Positions 1 to 11,148 of a DNA stretch of 64,000 nucleotides are shown piece after piece. Made by a program: the position numbers and the translations under genes. Source of the stretch: Nematostella vectensis (Eukaryota > Cnidaria > Anthozoa > Actiniaria > Edwardsiidae); assembly GCF_932526225.1 (NCBI RefSeq), contig NC_064037.1, forward strand, positions 19,037,471-19,101,470. Direction: 5' to 3'. Each line of letters starts with the position of its first letter. Position 1 is the first letter of the stretch. The notes under the pieces were generated by a model, which saw nothing but the letters and a program-made list of their open reading frames with translations, was not told where the DNA came from and made no database searches.

Positions 1-39
1 ACAGCGGCAAAACTAGCAGTATGCATTTTTTAATTTCTC

Positions 40-56
40 GGAGTCCAGTGGACTCC
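40..56. other. 8-bp-arm palindrome in the satellite monomer
   Basis: GGAGTCCA and TGGACTCC flank a single base. The version with T as the spacer base is also perfect. In t-type monomers the right arm is TGAACTCC, which breaks one pair, for example near 5607-5628. Confidence 0.8.
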
Positions 57-177
57 AGTGGTGCACTAGGCTCTAACTTTAGGAAGCAGGGATTGCGATG
101 GACATCAATTATAATTATAAGGTGTATATCGTGAAAAAAAATAACCTGCATGGGCCCCTCTACCCGTTCGAGATCAA

Positions 178-189
178 AGAACTAGTTCT
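178..189. other. 12-bp perfect palindrome AGAACTAGTTCT
   Basis: This self-complementary 12-mer is present in nearly every monomer, within the 55-codon frame. It is also the seed of the slippage insertion in monomer 49 (44770-44792). Monomer 26 has gttgtagcc here, which leaves only the 10-bp core. Confidence 0.8.
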
Positions 190-270
190 AGCCAAATACA
201 AGGCAGAGATTCATCAAGCCAAGCTGTCATTACGCCAGCCACTTCTATCACAGATAGTTGCTGATATTTT

Positions 271-308
271 ACAGGTGTAAAGCTAGTGTTAATACACTTT
301 ACACCTGT
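271..308. other. Perfect 12-bp-arm inverted repeat, one per monomer
   Basis: Arms ACAGGTGTAAAG (271-282) and CTTTACACCTGT (297-308) are exact reverse complements around a 14-base loop. The same element is in every monomer I inspected, although the bases just to its left differ among subtypes. I noticed only one monomer with a changed stem (monomer 47, near 43012, G to A at the inner end of the left arm). It could be a protein-binding dyad or a hairpin in RNA. No function is established. Confidence 0.85.
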
Positions 309-1026
309 TGACACAGGTTTCAATATAAAGTGAAAACAAAAGACGCTTTCTCTCTCATGTTAGAGTACATTACTCCATGACACCACATAATGTTATGAGT
401 AGCAGACTTGTGATAAGGAAGAAGGACCTTTACAAAAGTGATAGGGGTTGGTGCCCACACGTGTTTGTGCATGCCCTGGGCGTGACAGGGCGGACCAAAA
501 AATTCTAGATAAGGCTTGTTCTCTTGAGAGGCTCTTAGAAGTACCATATGCCGTCCAACCCAGAAGTTTTGAGACTTCCCTTCAACAAAGAACACTATGT
601 GGACTATTCAATACACCGAAAATTAAAAAGCGAATACGACTTTGACAAGAGCCCAGAATTCTTCTAATCTGGCCATTGGCACCTGCACCAGGACTAGTCA
701 GTACACCAGAGAATCAAAACCGAATAAGATATTCAATGACTTCTCACAAACTTCTAAACCCAAAGTAGGTCGTACATGTATAATAAGCACATTTTTGGAA
801 CAGCCTTCAAAGTCCCTCTGGAGACTCTTATATTATATTAATATATAAAGTATTTCTGTATATATTGAAATATATAATGTATCTCTTATTATTTATTTGC
901 GAGACCAGACAATGGTATATGATAAATTAACAGCGGCAAAACTAGCAGTATGCATTTTTAAATTTCTCGGAGTCCATTGGACTCCAGTGGTGCACTAGGC
1001 TCTAACTTTAGGAAGCAGGGATTGCG

Positions 1027-1194
1027 ATGGACATCAATTATAATTATAAGGTGTATATCGTGAAAAAAAATAACCTGCATGGGCCCCTTTACCCGTTCGA
1101 GATCAAAGAACTAGTTCTAGCCAAATACAAGGCAGAGATTCAAGCAAGCCAAGCTGTCATTACGCCAGCCACTTCTATCACAGATAGTTGCTGA
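1027..1194 (+). pseudogene. Recurrent 55-codon ATG frame in each monomer (representative, monomer 2)
   Basis: The frame starts ATG GAC ATC and ends AGT TGC TGA, giving 55 residues beginning MDINYNYKVYIVKK and ending ATSITDSC. The start context gcgATGG has a purine at -3 and G at +4, a good Kozak context. The same frame occurs in most monomers. It is cut short by TAA after codon 38 in q-like monomers 3, 14, 16, 18, 24, 30 and 49, by an extra A in the A-run in monomers 9 and 52, and by TAA at codon 22 in monomer 31. Monomer 1 has a one-base deletion and reads on to 60 residues (98-280). There is no signal peptide, membrane segment or domain I recognise. The product is very basic and tyrosine-rich at its start. 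The most likely reading is a relic of a coding segment captured when the satellite formed. A translated micropeptide is possible but unsupported. Confidence 0.3.
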
Positions 1195-1306
1195 TAATTT
1201 ACAGGTGTAAAGCTAGTGTTAATACACTTTACACCTGTTGACACAGGTTTCAATATAAAATGAAAACAAAAGACGCTTTCTCTCTCATGTTAGAGTACAT
1301 TACTCC

Positions 1307-1600
1307 ATGACACCACATAATGTTATGAGAAGCAGACTTGTGATAAGGAAGAAGGACCATTACAAAAGTGATAGGGTTGGTGCCCACACGTGTTTGTTCA
1401 TGCCCTGGGCGTGACAGGACGGACCAAAAAAATCTAGATAAGGCTTGTTCTCTCGAGAGGCTCTTAGAAGTACCATATGCGGTCCAACCCAGAAGTTTTG
1501 AGACTTCCCTTCAACAAAGAACACCATGTGGACTATTTAATACACCGAAAAAAAAAAAAAACCAATACGACTTTGACAAGAGCCCAGAACTCTTCTAATC
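1307..1600 (+). pseudogene. Possible decayed coding segment in each monomer (representative, monomer 2)
   Basis: From ATG at 1307 the frame reads 35 residues (MTPHNVMRSRLVIRKK at the start, AHTCLFMPWA at the end) to TGA at 1412. Beyond this it continues in the same frame with protein-like text (GLFSREALRSTICGPTQKF; DFPSTKNTMWTIQYTEK; NEYDFDKSPE) interrupted by several stops. v- and t-type monomers also have an extra G (gataggggttgg) that shifts the frame. The text resembles a former exon or transposon reading frame, but I recognise no family. It is not a functional gene. Confidence 0.2.
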
Positions 1601-4600
1601 TGGTCACTGGCACCTGCACCAGGACTTGTCAGTAACCAGAGAATCAAAACCGAATAAGATATTCAATGACTTCTCACAAACTTCTAAACCCAAAGTAGGT
1701 CGTACATGTATAATAAGCACAGTTTTGGAACAGCCTTCAAAGTCCTTCTGGAGACTCTTATATTATATTAATATATAAAGTATTTCTGTATATATTGAAA
1801 TATATAATGTATCTCTTATTATTTATTTGCGAGACCAGACAATGGTATATGATAAATTAACAGCGGCAAAACTAGCAGTATGCATTTTTAAATTTCTCGG
1901 AGTCCAGTGGACTCCAGTGGTGCACTAGGCTCTAACTGTAGGAAGCAGGGATTGCGATGGACATCAATTATAATTATAAGGTGTATATCGTGAAAAAAAA
2001 TAACCTGCATGGGCCCCTTTACCCGTTCGAGATCAAAGAACTAGTTCTAGCCAAATACAAGGCAGAGATTTAAGCAAGCCAAGCTGTCATTACGCCAGCC
2101 ACTTCTATCACAGATAGTTGCTGATATTTTACAGGTGTAAAGCTAGTGTTAATACACTTTACACCTGTTGACACAGGTTTCAATATAAAGTGAAAACAAA
2201 AGACGCTTTCTCTCTCATGTTAGAGTACATTACTCCATGACACCACATAATGTTATGAGTAGCAGACTTGTGATAAGAAAGAAGGACCATTACAAAAGTG
2301 ATGGGTTTGGTGCCCACACGTGTTTGTGCATGCCCTGGGCGTGACAGGGCGGACCAAAAAATTCTAGATAAGGCTTGTTCTCTCGAGAGGCTCTTAGAAG
2401 TACCATATGCGGTCCAACCCAGAAGTTTTGAGACTTCCCTTCAACAAAGAACACTATGTGGACTATTCAATACACCGAAAAATAAAAAACGAATACGACT
2501 TTGACAAGAGCCCAGAATTCTTCTAATCTGGCCATTGGCACCTGAACCAGGACTAGTCAGTACACCAGAGAATCAAAACCGAATAAGATATTCAATGACT
2601 TCTCACAAACTTCTAAACCCAAAGTAGGTCGTACATGTATAATAAGCACATTTTTGGAACAGCCTTCAAAGTCCCTCTGGAGACTCTTATATTATATTAA
2701 TATATAAAGTATTTCTGTATATATTGAAATATATAATGTATCTCTTATTATTTATTTGCGAGACCAGACAATGGTATATGATAAATTAACAGCGGCAAAA
2801 CTAGCAGTATGCATTTTTAAATTTCTCGGAGTCCAGTGGACTCCAGTGGTGCACTAGGCTCTAACTTTAGGAAGCAGGGATTGCGATGGACATCAATTAT
2901 AATTATAAGGTGTATATCGTGAAAAAAAATAACCTGCATGGGCCCCTTTACCCGTTCGAGATCAAAGAACTAGTTCTAGCCAAATACAAGGCAGAGATTC
3001 AAGCAAGCCAAGCTGTCATTACGCCAGCCACTTCTATCACAGATAGTTGCTGATAATTTACAGGTGTAAAGCTAGTGTTAATACACTTTACACCTGTTGA
3101 CACAGGTTTGAATATAAAATGAAAACAAAAGACGCTTTCTCTCATGTTAGAGTACATTACTCCATGACACCACATAATGTTATGAGAAGCAGACTTGTGA
3201 TAAGGAAGAAGGACCATTACAAAAGTGATGGGATTGGTGCCCACACGTGTTTGTTCATGCCCTGGGCGTGACAGGACGGACCAAAAAAATCTAGATAAGG
3301 CTTGTTCTCTCGAGAGGCTCTTAGAAGTACCATATGCGGTCCAACCCAGAAGTTTTGAGACTTCCCTTCAACAAAGAACACCATGTGGACTATTCAATAC
3401 ACCGAAAAAAAAAAAACGAATACGACTTTGACAAGAGCCCAGAACTCTTCTAATCTGGCCATTGGCACCTGCACCAGGACTTGTCAGTAACCAGAGAATC
3501 AAAACCGAATAAGATATTCAATGACTTCTCACAAACTTCTAAACCCAAAGTAGGTCGTACATGTATAATAAGCACAGTTTTGGAACAGCCTTCAAAGTCC
3601 CTCTGGAGACTCTTATATTATATTAATATATAAAGTATTTCTGTATATATTGAAATATATAATGTATCTCTTATTATTTATTTGCGAGACCAGACAATGG
3701 TATATGATAAATTAACAGCGGCAAAACTAGCAGTATGCATTTTTAAATTTCTCGGAGTCCAGTGGACTCCAGTGGTGCACTAGGCTCTAACTTTAGGAAG
3801 CAGGGATTGCGATGGACATCAATTATAATTATAAGGTGTATATCGTGAAAAAAAATAACCTGCATGGGCCCCTTTACCCGTTCGAGATCAAAGAACTAGT
3901 TCTAGCCAAATACAAGGCAGAGATTCAAGCAAGCCAAGCTGTCATTACGCCAGCCACTTCTATCACAGATAGTTGCTGATAATTTACAGGTGTAAAGCTA
4001 GTGTTAATACACTTTACACCTGTTGACACAGGTTTGAATATAAAATGAAAACAAAAGACGCTTTCTCTCATGTTAGAGTACATTACTCCATGACACCACA
4101 TAATGTTATGAGAAGCAGACTTGTGATAAGGAAGAAGGACCATTACAAAAGTGATGGGATTGGTGCCCACACGTGTTTGTTCATGCCCTGGGCGTGACAG
4201 GACGGACCAAAAAAATCTAGATAAGGCTTGTTCTCTCGAGAGGCTCTTAGAAGTACCATATGCGGTCCAACCCAGAAGTTTTGAGACTTCCCTTCAACAA
4301 AGAACACCATGTGGACTATTCAATACACCGAAAAAAAAAAAACGAATACGACTTTGACAAGAGCCCAGAACTCTTCTAATCTGGCCATTGGCACCTGCAC
4401 CAGGACTTGTCAGTAACCAGAGAATCAAAACCGAATAAGATATTCAATGACTTCTCACAAACTTCTAAACCCAAAGTAGGTCGTACATGTATAATAAGCA
4501 CAGTTTTGGAACAGCCTTCAAAGTCAATCTGGAGACTCTTATATTATATTAATATATAAAGTATTTCTGTATATATTGAAATATATAGTGTATCTCTTAT

Positions 4601-7600
4601 TATTTATTTGCGAGACCAGACAATGGTATATGATAAATTAACAGCGGCAAAACTAGCAGTATGCATTTTTAAATTTCTCGGAGTCCAGTGGACTCCAGTG
4701 GTGCACCAGGCTCTAACTTTAGGAAGCAGGGATTGCGATGGACATCGATTATAATTATAAGGTATATATCGTGAAAAAAAATAACCTGCATGGGCCCCTT
4801 TACCCGTTCGAGATCAAAGAACTAGTTCTAGCCAAATACAAGGCAGAGATTCAAGCAAGCCAAGCTGTCATTACGCCAGCCACTTCTATCACAGATAGTT
4901 GTTAATATTTTACAGGTGTAAAGCTAGTGTTAATACACTTTACACCTGTTGACACAGGTTTCAATATAAAAATAAAACAAAAGACGCTTTCTCTCTCATG
5001 TAAGAGTACATTACTCCATGACACCACATAATGTTATGAGTAGCAGACTTGTGATAAGGAAGAGGGACCATTACAAAAGTGATGCGGGGTGAGGCCCACA
5101 CGTGTTTGTGCATGCCCTGGGCGTGACAGGACGGACCAAAAAAAATCTAGATAAGGCTTGTTCTCTCGAGAGGCTCTTAGAAGTACCATATGCGGTCCAA
5201 CCCAGAAGTTTTGAGACTTCCCTTTAACAAAGAACACTATGTGGACTATTCAATACACCGAAAAATAAAAAACGAATACGACTTTGACAAGAGCCCAGAA
5301 TTCTTCTAATCTGGCCATTGGCACCTGCACCAGGACTAGTCAGTTCACCAGAGAATCAAAACCGAATACGATATTCAATGACTTCTCACAAACTTCTAAA
5401 CCCAAAGTAGGCCGTACATGTATAATAAGCACATTTTTAGAAAAGCCTTCAAAGTCCCTCTGGCGACTCTTATATTATATTTATATATAAAGTATTTCTG
5501 TATATATTGAAATGTATAAAGTATCTCTTATTATTTATTTGCGAGACCAGACAATGGTATACGTTAAATTAACAGCGGCAAAACTAGCAGTATGCATTTT
5601 TAAATTTCTCGGAGTCCATTGAACTCCAGTGGTGCACTAGGCTCTAACTTTAGGAAGCAGGGATTGCGATGGACATCAATTATAATTATAAGGTGTATAT
5701 CGTGAAAAAAAATAACCTGCATGGGCCCCTCTACCCGTTCGAGATCAAAGAACTAGTTCTAGCCAAATACAAGGCAGAGATTCAAGCAAGCCAAGCTGTC
5801 ATTACGCCAGCCACTTCTATCACAGATAGTTGCTGATATTTTACAGGTGTAAAGCTAGTGTTAATACACTTTACACCTGTTGACACAGGTTTCAATATAA
5901 AGTGAAAACAAAAGACGCTTTCTCTCTCATGTTAGAGTACATTACTCCATGACACCACATAATGTTATGAGTAGCAGACTTGTGATAAGGAAGAAGGACC
6001 TTTACAAAAGTGATAGGGGTTGGTGCCCACACGTGTTTGTGCATGCCCTGGGCGTGACAGGGCGGACCAAAAAATTCTAGATAAGGCTTGTTCTCTCGAG
6101 AGGCTCTTAGAAGTACCAAATGCGGTCCAGCCCAGAAGGTTTGAGACTTCCCTTTAACAAAGAACACTATGTGGACTATTCAATACACCGAAAAATAAAA
6201 AACGAATACGACTTTGACAAGAGCCCAGAACTCTTCTAATCTGGCCATTGGCACCTGCACCAGGACTAGTCAGTTCACCAGAGAATCAAAACCGAATACG
6301 ATATTCAATGACTTCTCACAAACTTCTAAACCCAAAGTAGGTCGTACATGTATAATAAGCACATTTTTGGAACAGCCTTCAAAGTCCCTCTGGCGACTCT
6401 TATATTATATTTATATATAAAGTATTTCTGTATATATTGAAATGTATAAAGTATCTCTTATTATTTATTTGCGAGACCAGACAATGGTATATGATAAATT
6501 AACAGCGGCAAAACTAGCAGTATGCATTTTTAAATTTCTCGGAGTCCATTGGACTCCAGTGGTGCACTAGGCTCTAACTTTAGGAAGCAGGGATTGCGAT
6601 GGACACCAATTATAATTATAAGGTGTATATCGTGAAAAAAAATAACCTGCATGGGCCCCTTTACCCGTTCGAGATCAAAGAACTAGTTCTAGCCAAATAC
6701 AAGGCAGAGATTCAAGCAAGCCAAGCTGTCATTACGCCAGCCACTTCTATCACAGATAGTTGCTGATAATTTACAGGTGTAAAGCTAGTGTTAATACACT
6801 TTACACCTGTTGACACAGGTTTCAATATAAAATGAAAACAAAAGACGCTTTCTCTCTCATGTTAGAGTACATTACTCCATGACACCACATAATGTTATGA
6901 GAAGCAGACTTGTGATAAGGAAGAAGGACCATTACAAAAGTGATGGGGTTGGTGCCCACACGTGTTTGTTCATGCCCTGGGCGTGACAGGACGGACCAAA
7001 AAAATCTAGATAAGGCTTGTTCTCTCGAGAGGCTCTTAGAAGTACCATATGCGGTCCAACCCAGAAGTTTTGAGACTTCCCTTCAACAAAGAACACTATG
7101 TGGACTATTCAATACACCGAAAAAAAAAACGAATACAACTTTGACAAGAGCCCAGAACTCTTCTAATCTGGCCATTGGCACCTGCACCAGGACTTGTCAG
7201 TAACCAAAGAATCACAACCGAATAAGATATTCAATGACTTCTCACAAACTTCTAAACCCAAAGTAGGTCATACATGTATAATAAGCACAGTTTTGGAACA
7301 GCCTTCAAAGTCCCTCTGGAGACTCTTATATTATATTAATATATAAAGTATTTCTGTATATATTGAAATATATAATGTATCTCCTATTATTTATTTGCGA
7401 GACCAGACAATGGTATATGATAAATTAACAGCGGCAAAACTAGCAGTATGCATTTTTTAATTTCTCGGAGTCCAGTGGACTCCAGTGGTGCACTAGGCTC
7501 TAACTTTAGGAAGCAGGGATTGCGATGGACATCAATTATAATTATAAGGTGTATATCGTAAAAAAAAAATAACCTGCATGGGCCCCTCTACCCGTTCGAG

Positions 7601-8358
7601 ATCAAAGAACTAGTTCTAGCCAAATACAAGGCAGAGATTCAAGCAAGCCAAGCTGTCATTACGCCAGCCACTTCTATCACAGATAGTTGCTGATATTTTA
7701 CAGGTGTAAAGCTAGTGTTAATACACTTTACACCTGTTGACACAGGTTTCAATATAAAGTGAAAACAAAAGACGCTTTCTCTCTCATGTTAGAGTACATT
7801 ACTCCATGACACCACATAATGTTATGAGTAGCAGACTTGTGATAAGGAAGAAGGACCTTTACAAAAGTGATAGGGGTTGGTGCCCACACGTGTTTGTGCA
7901 TGCCCTGGGCGTGACAGGGCGGACCAAAAAATTCTAGATAAGGCTTGTTCTCTTGAGAGGCTCTTAGAAGTACCATATGCGGTCCAACCCAGAAGTTTTG
8001 AGACTTCCCTTCAACAAAGAACACTATGTGGACTATTCAATACACCGAAAATTAAAAAGCGAATACGACTTTGACAAGAGCCCAGAATTCTTCTAATCTG
8101 GCCATTGGCACCTGCACCAGGACTAGTCAGTACACCAGAGAATCAAAACCGAATAAGATATTCAATGACTTCTCACAAACTTCTAAACCCAAAGTAGGTC
8201 GTACATGTATAATAAGCACATTTTTGGAACAGCCTTCAAAGTCCCTCTGGAGACTCTTATATTATATTAATATATAAAGTATTTCTGTATATATTGAAAT
8301 ATATAATGTATCTCTTATTATTTATTTGCGAGACCAGACAATGGTATATGATAAATTA

Positions 8359-11148
8359 ACAGCGGCAAAACTAGCAGTATGCATTTTTAAATTTCTCGGA
8401 GTCCATTGGACTCCAGTGGTGCACTAGGCTCTAACTTTAGGAAGCAGGGATTGCGATGGACATCAATTATAATTATAAGGTGTATATCGTGAAAAAAAAT
8501 AACCTGCATGGGCCCCTTTACCCGTTCGAGATCAAAGAACTAGTTCTAGCCAAATACAAGGCAGAGATCCAAGCAAGCCAAGCTGTCATTACGCCAGCCA
8601 CTTCTATCACAGATAGTTGCTGATAATTTACAGGTGTAAAGCTAGTGTTAATACACTTTACACCTGTTGACACAGGTTTCAATATAAAATGAAAACAAAA
8701 GACGCTTTCTCTCTCATGTTAGAGTACATTACTCCATGACACCACATAATGTTATGAGAAGCAGACTTGTGATAAGGAAGAAGGACCATTACAAAAGTGA
8801 TGCGGGGTGAGGCCCACACGTGTTTGTGCATGCCCTGGGCGTGACAGGACGGACCAAAAAAAATCTAGATAAGGCTTGTTCTCTCGAGAGGCTCTTAGAA
8901 GTACCATATGCGGTCCAACCCAGAAGTTTTGAGACTTCCCTTTAACAAAGAACACTATGTGGACTATTCAATACACCGAAAAATAAAAAACGAATACGAC
9001 TTTGACAAGAGCCCAGAATTCTTCTAATCTGGCCATTGGCACCTGCACCAGGACTAGTCAGTTCACCAGAGAATCAAAACCGAATACGATATTCAATGAC
9101 TTCTCACAATGTTCTAAACCCAAAGTAGGTCGTACATGTATAATAAGCACATTTTTAGAAAAGCCTTCAAAGTCCCTCTGGCGACTCTTATATTATATTT
9201 ATATATAAAGTATTTCTGTATATATTGAAATGTATAAAGTATCTCTTATTATTTATTTGCGAGACCAGACAATGGTATACGTTAAATTAACAGCGGCAAA
9301 ACTAGCAGTATGCATTTTTAAATTTCTCGGAGTCCATTGAACTCCAGTGGTGCACTAGGCTCTAACTTTAGGAAGCAGGGATTGCGATGGACATCAATTA
9401 TAATTATAAGGTGTATATCGTGAAAAAAAATAACCTGCATGGGCCCCTCTACCCGTTCGAGATCAAAGAACTAGTTCTAGCCAAATACAAGGCAGAGATT
9501 CAAGCAAGCCAAGCTGTCATTACGCCAGCCACTTCTATCACAGATAGTTGCTGATATTTTACAGGTGTAAAGCTAGTGTTAATACACTTTACACCTGTTG
9601 ACACAGGTTTCAATATAAAGTGAAAACAAAAGACGCTTTCTCTCTCATGTTAGAGTACATTACTCCATGACACCACATAATGTTATGAGTAGCAGACTTG
9701 TGATAAGGAAGAAGGACCTTTACAAAAGTGATAGGGGTTGGTGCCCACACGTGTTTGTGCATGCCCTGGGCGTGACAGGGCGGACCAAAAAATTCTAGAT
9801 AAGGCTTGTTCTCTCGAGAGGCTCTTAGAAGTACCATATGCGGTCCAACCCAGAAGTTTTGAGACTTCCCTTTAACAAAGAACACTATGTGGACTATTCA
9901 ATACACCGAAAAATAAAAAACGAATACGACTTTGACAAGAGCCCAGAATTCTTCTAATCTGGCCATTGGCACCTGCACCAGGACTAGTCAGTTCACCAGA
10001 GAATCAAAACCGAATACGATATTCAATGACTTCTCACAAACTTCTAAACCCAAAGTAGGTCGTACATGTATAATAAGCACATTTTTGGAACAGCCTTCAA
10101 AGTCCCTCTGGCGACTCTTATATTATATTTATATATAAAGTATTTCTGTATATATTGAAATGTATAAAGTATCTCTTATTATTTATTTGCGAGACCAGAC
10201 AATGGTATATGATAAATTAACAGCGGCAAAACTAGCAGTATGCATTTTTAAATTTCTCGGAGTCCATTGGACTCCAGTGGTGCACTAGGCTCTAACTTTA
10301 GGAAGCAGGGATTGCGATGGACACCAATTATAATTATAAGGTGTATATCGTGAAAAAAAATAACCTGCATGGGCCCCTTTACCCGTTCGAGATCAAAGAA
10401 CTAGTTCTAGCCAAATACAAGGCAGAGATTCAAGCAAGCCAAGCTGTCATTACGCCAGCCACTTCTATCACAGATAGTTGCTGATAATTTACAGGTGTAA
10501 AGCTAGTGTTAATACACTTTACACCTGTTGACACAGGTTTCAATATAAAATGAAAACAAAAGACGCTTTCTCTCTCATGTTAGAGTACATTACTCCATGA
10601 CACCACATAATGTTATGAGAAGCAGACTTGTGATAAGGAAGAAGGACCATTACAAAAGTGATGGGGTTGGTGCCCACACGTGTTTGTTCATGCCCTGGGC
10701 GTGACAGGACGGACCAAAAAAATCTAGATAAGGCTTGTTCTCTCGAGAGGCTCTTAGAAGTACCATATGCGGTCCAGCCCAGAAGTTTTGAGACTTCCCT
10801 TCAACAAAGAACACTATGTGGACTATTCAATACACCGAAAATTAAAAAGCGAATACGACTTTGACAAGAGCCCAGAATTCTTCTAATCTGGCCATTGGCA
10901 CCTGCACCAGGACTAGTCAGTACACCAGAGAATCAAAACCGAATAAGATATTCAATGACTTCTCACAAACTTCTAAACCCAAAGTAGGTCGTACATGTAT
11001 AATAAGCACATTTTTGGAACAGCCTTCAAAGTCCCTCTGGAGACTCTTATATTATATTAATATATAAAGTATTTCTGTATATATTGAAATATATAATGTA
11101 TCTCTTATTATTTATTTGCGAGACCAGACAATGGTATATGATAAATTA
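8359..11148 (+). repeat. Collapsed higher-order repeat H2 (p/s, t, u/v)
   Basis: Monomers 10-12. Monomer 10 begins as p and ends as s. Monomer 11 is t. Monomer 12 begins as u and ends as v. The two chimeras are what unequal crossing-over would leave if it removed q, r and the join of u and v from a seven-monomer unit. The subtype sites are seen directly; the deletion history is inference. Confidence 0.7.

Larger units (their letters stand above)
930..8358 (+). repeat. Higher-order repeat copy H1 (p q r r s t u v)
   Basis: Monomers 2-9. Subtypes are told apart by diagnostic sites. p has a long A-run followed by ccaatacg. q has gagatttaag and ctgtagg. r lacks a CT pair in ctttctctcatg. s has gatgcggggtgagg and tgttaatat. 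t has ccattgaactcc and ends in tatacgttaaa. u has gacaccaat and an A-run. v has cattttttaat, ggacctttac and gaaaattaaaaagcg. Here r is present twice (monomers 4 and 5, both 926 bp and almost identical). Monomer 1 is a v-type copy left over from the preceding unit. Confidence 0.75.

Noticed and set aside
160-175. Pol III B box in the satellite monomer
   Set aside because: GTTCGAGATC is close to the consensus but off by the final positions, and no A box lies upstream.
150-185. CENP-B box in the satellite monomer
   Set aside because: The region around cccgttcgagatc (and its reverse) lacks the required core spacing of A and CGGG; no other candidate seen.
642-848. Recurrent 68-codon + frame (NSSNLAIGTCTRTSQ-type)
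   Set aside because: It begins with TTG and has no ATG; presence in many monomers follows from tandem duplication.
820-900. TATA-box promoter at the AT-rich end of each monomer (tatataaag)
   Set aside because: The area is generally AT-rich, with its own palindrome tatattaatata; no gene starts downstream at a sensible distance.
2298-2504. Recurrent 65-68-codon + frame (GLVPTRVCACPGRDR-type)
   Set aside because: Many copies start at GTG or TTG, length depends on the A-run, and it overlaps the antisense frame. No recognised domain.
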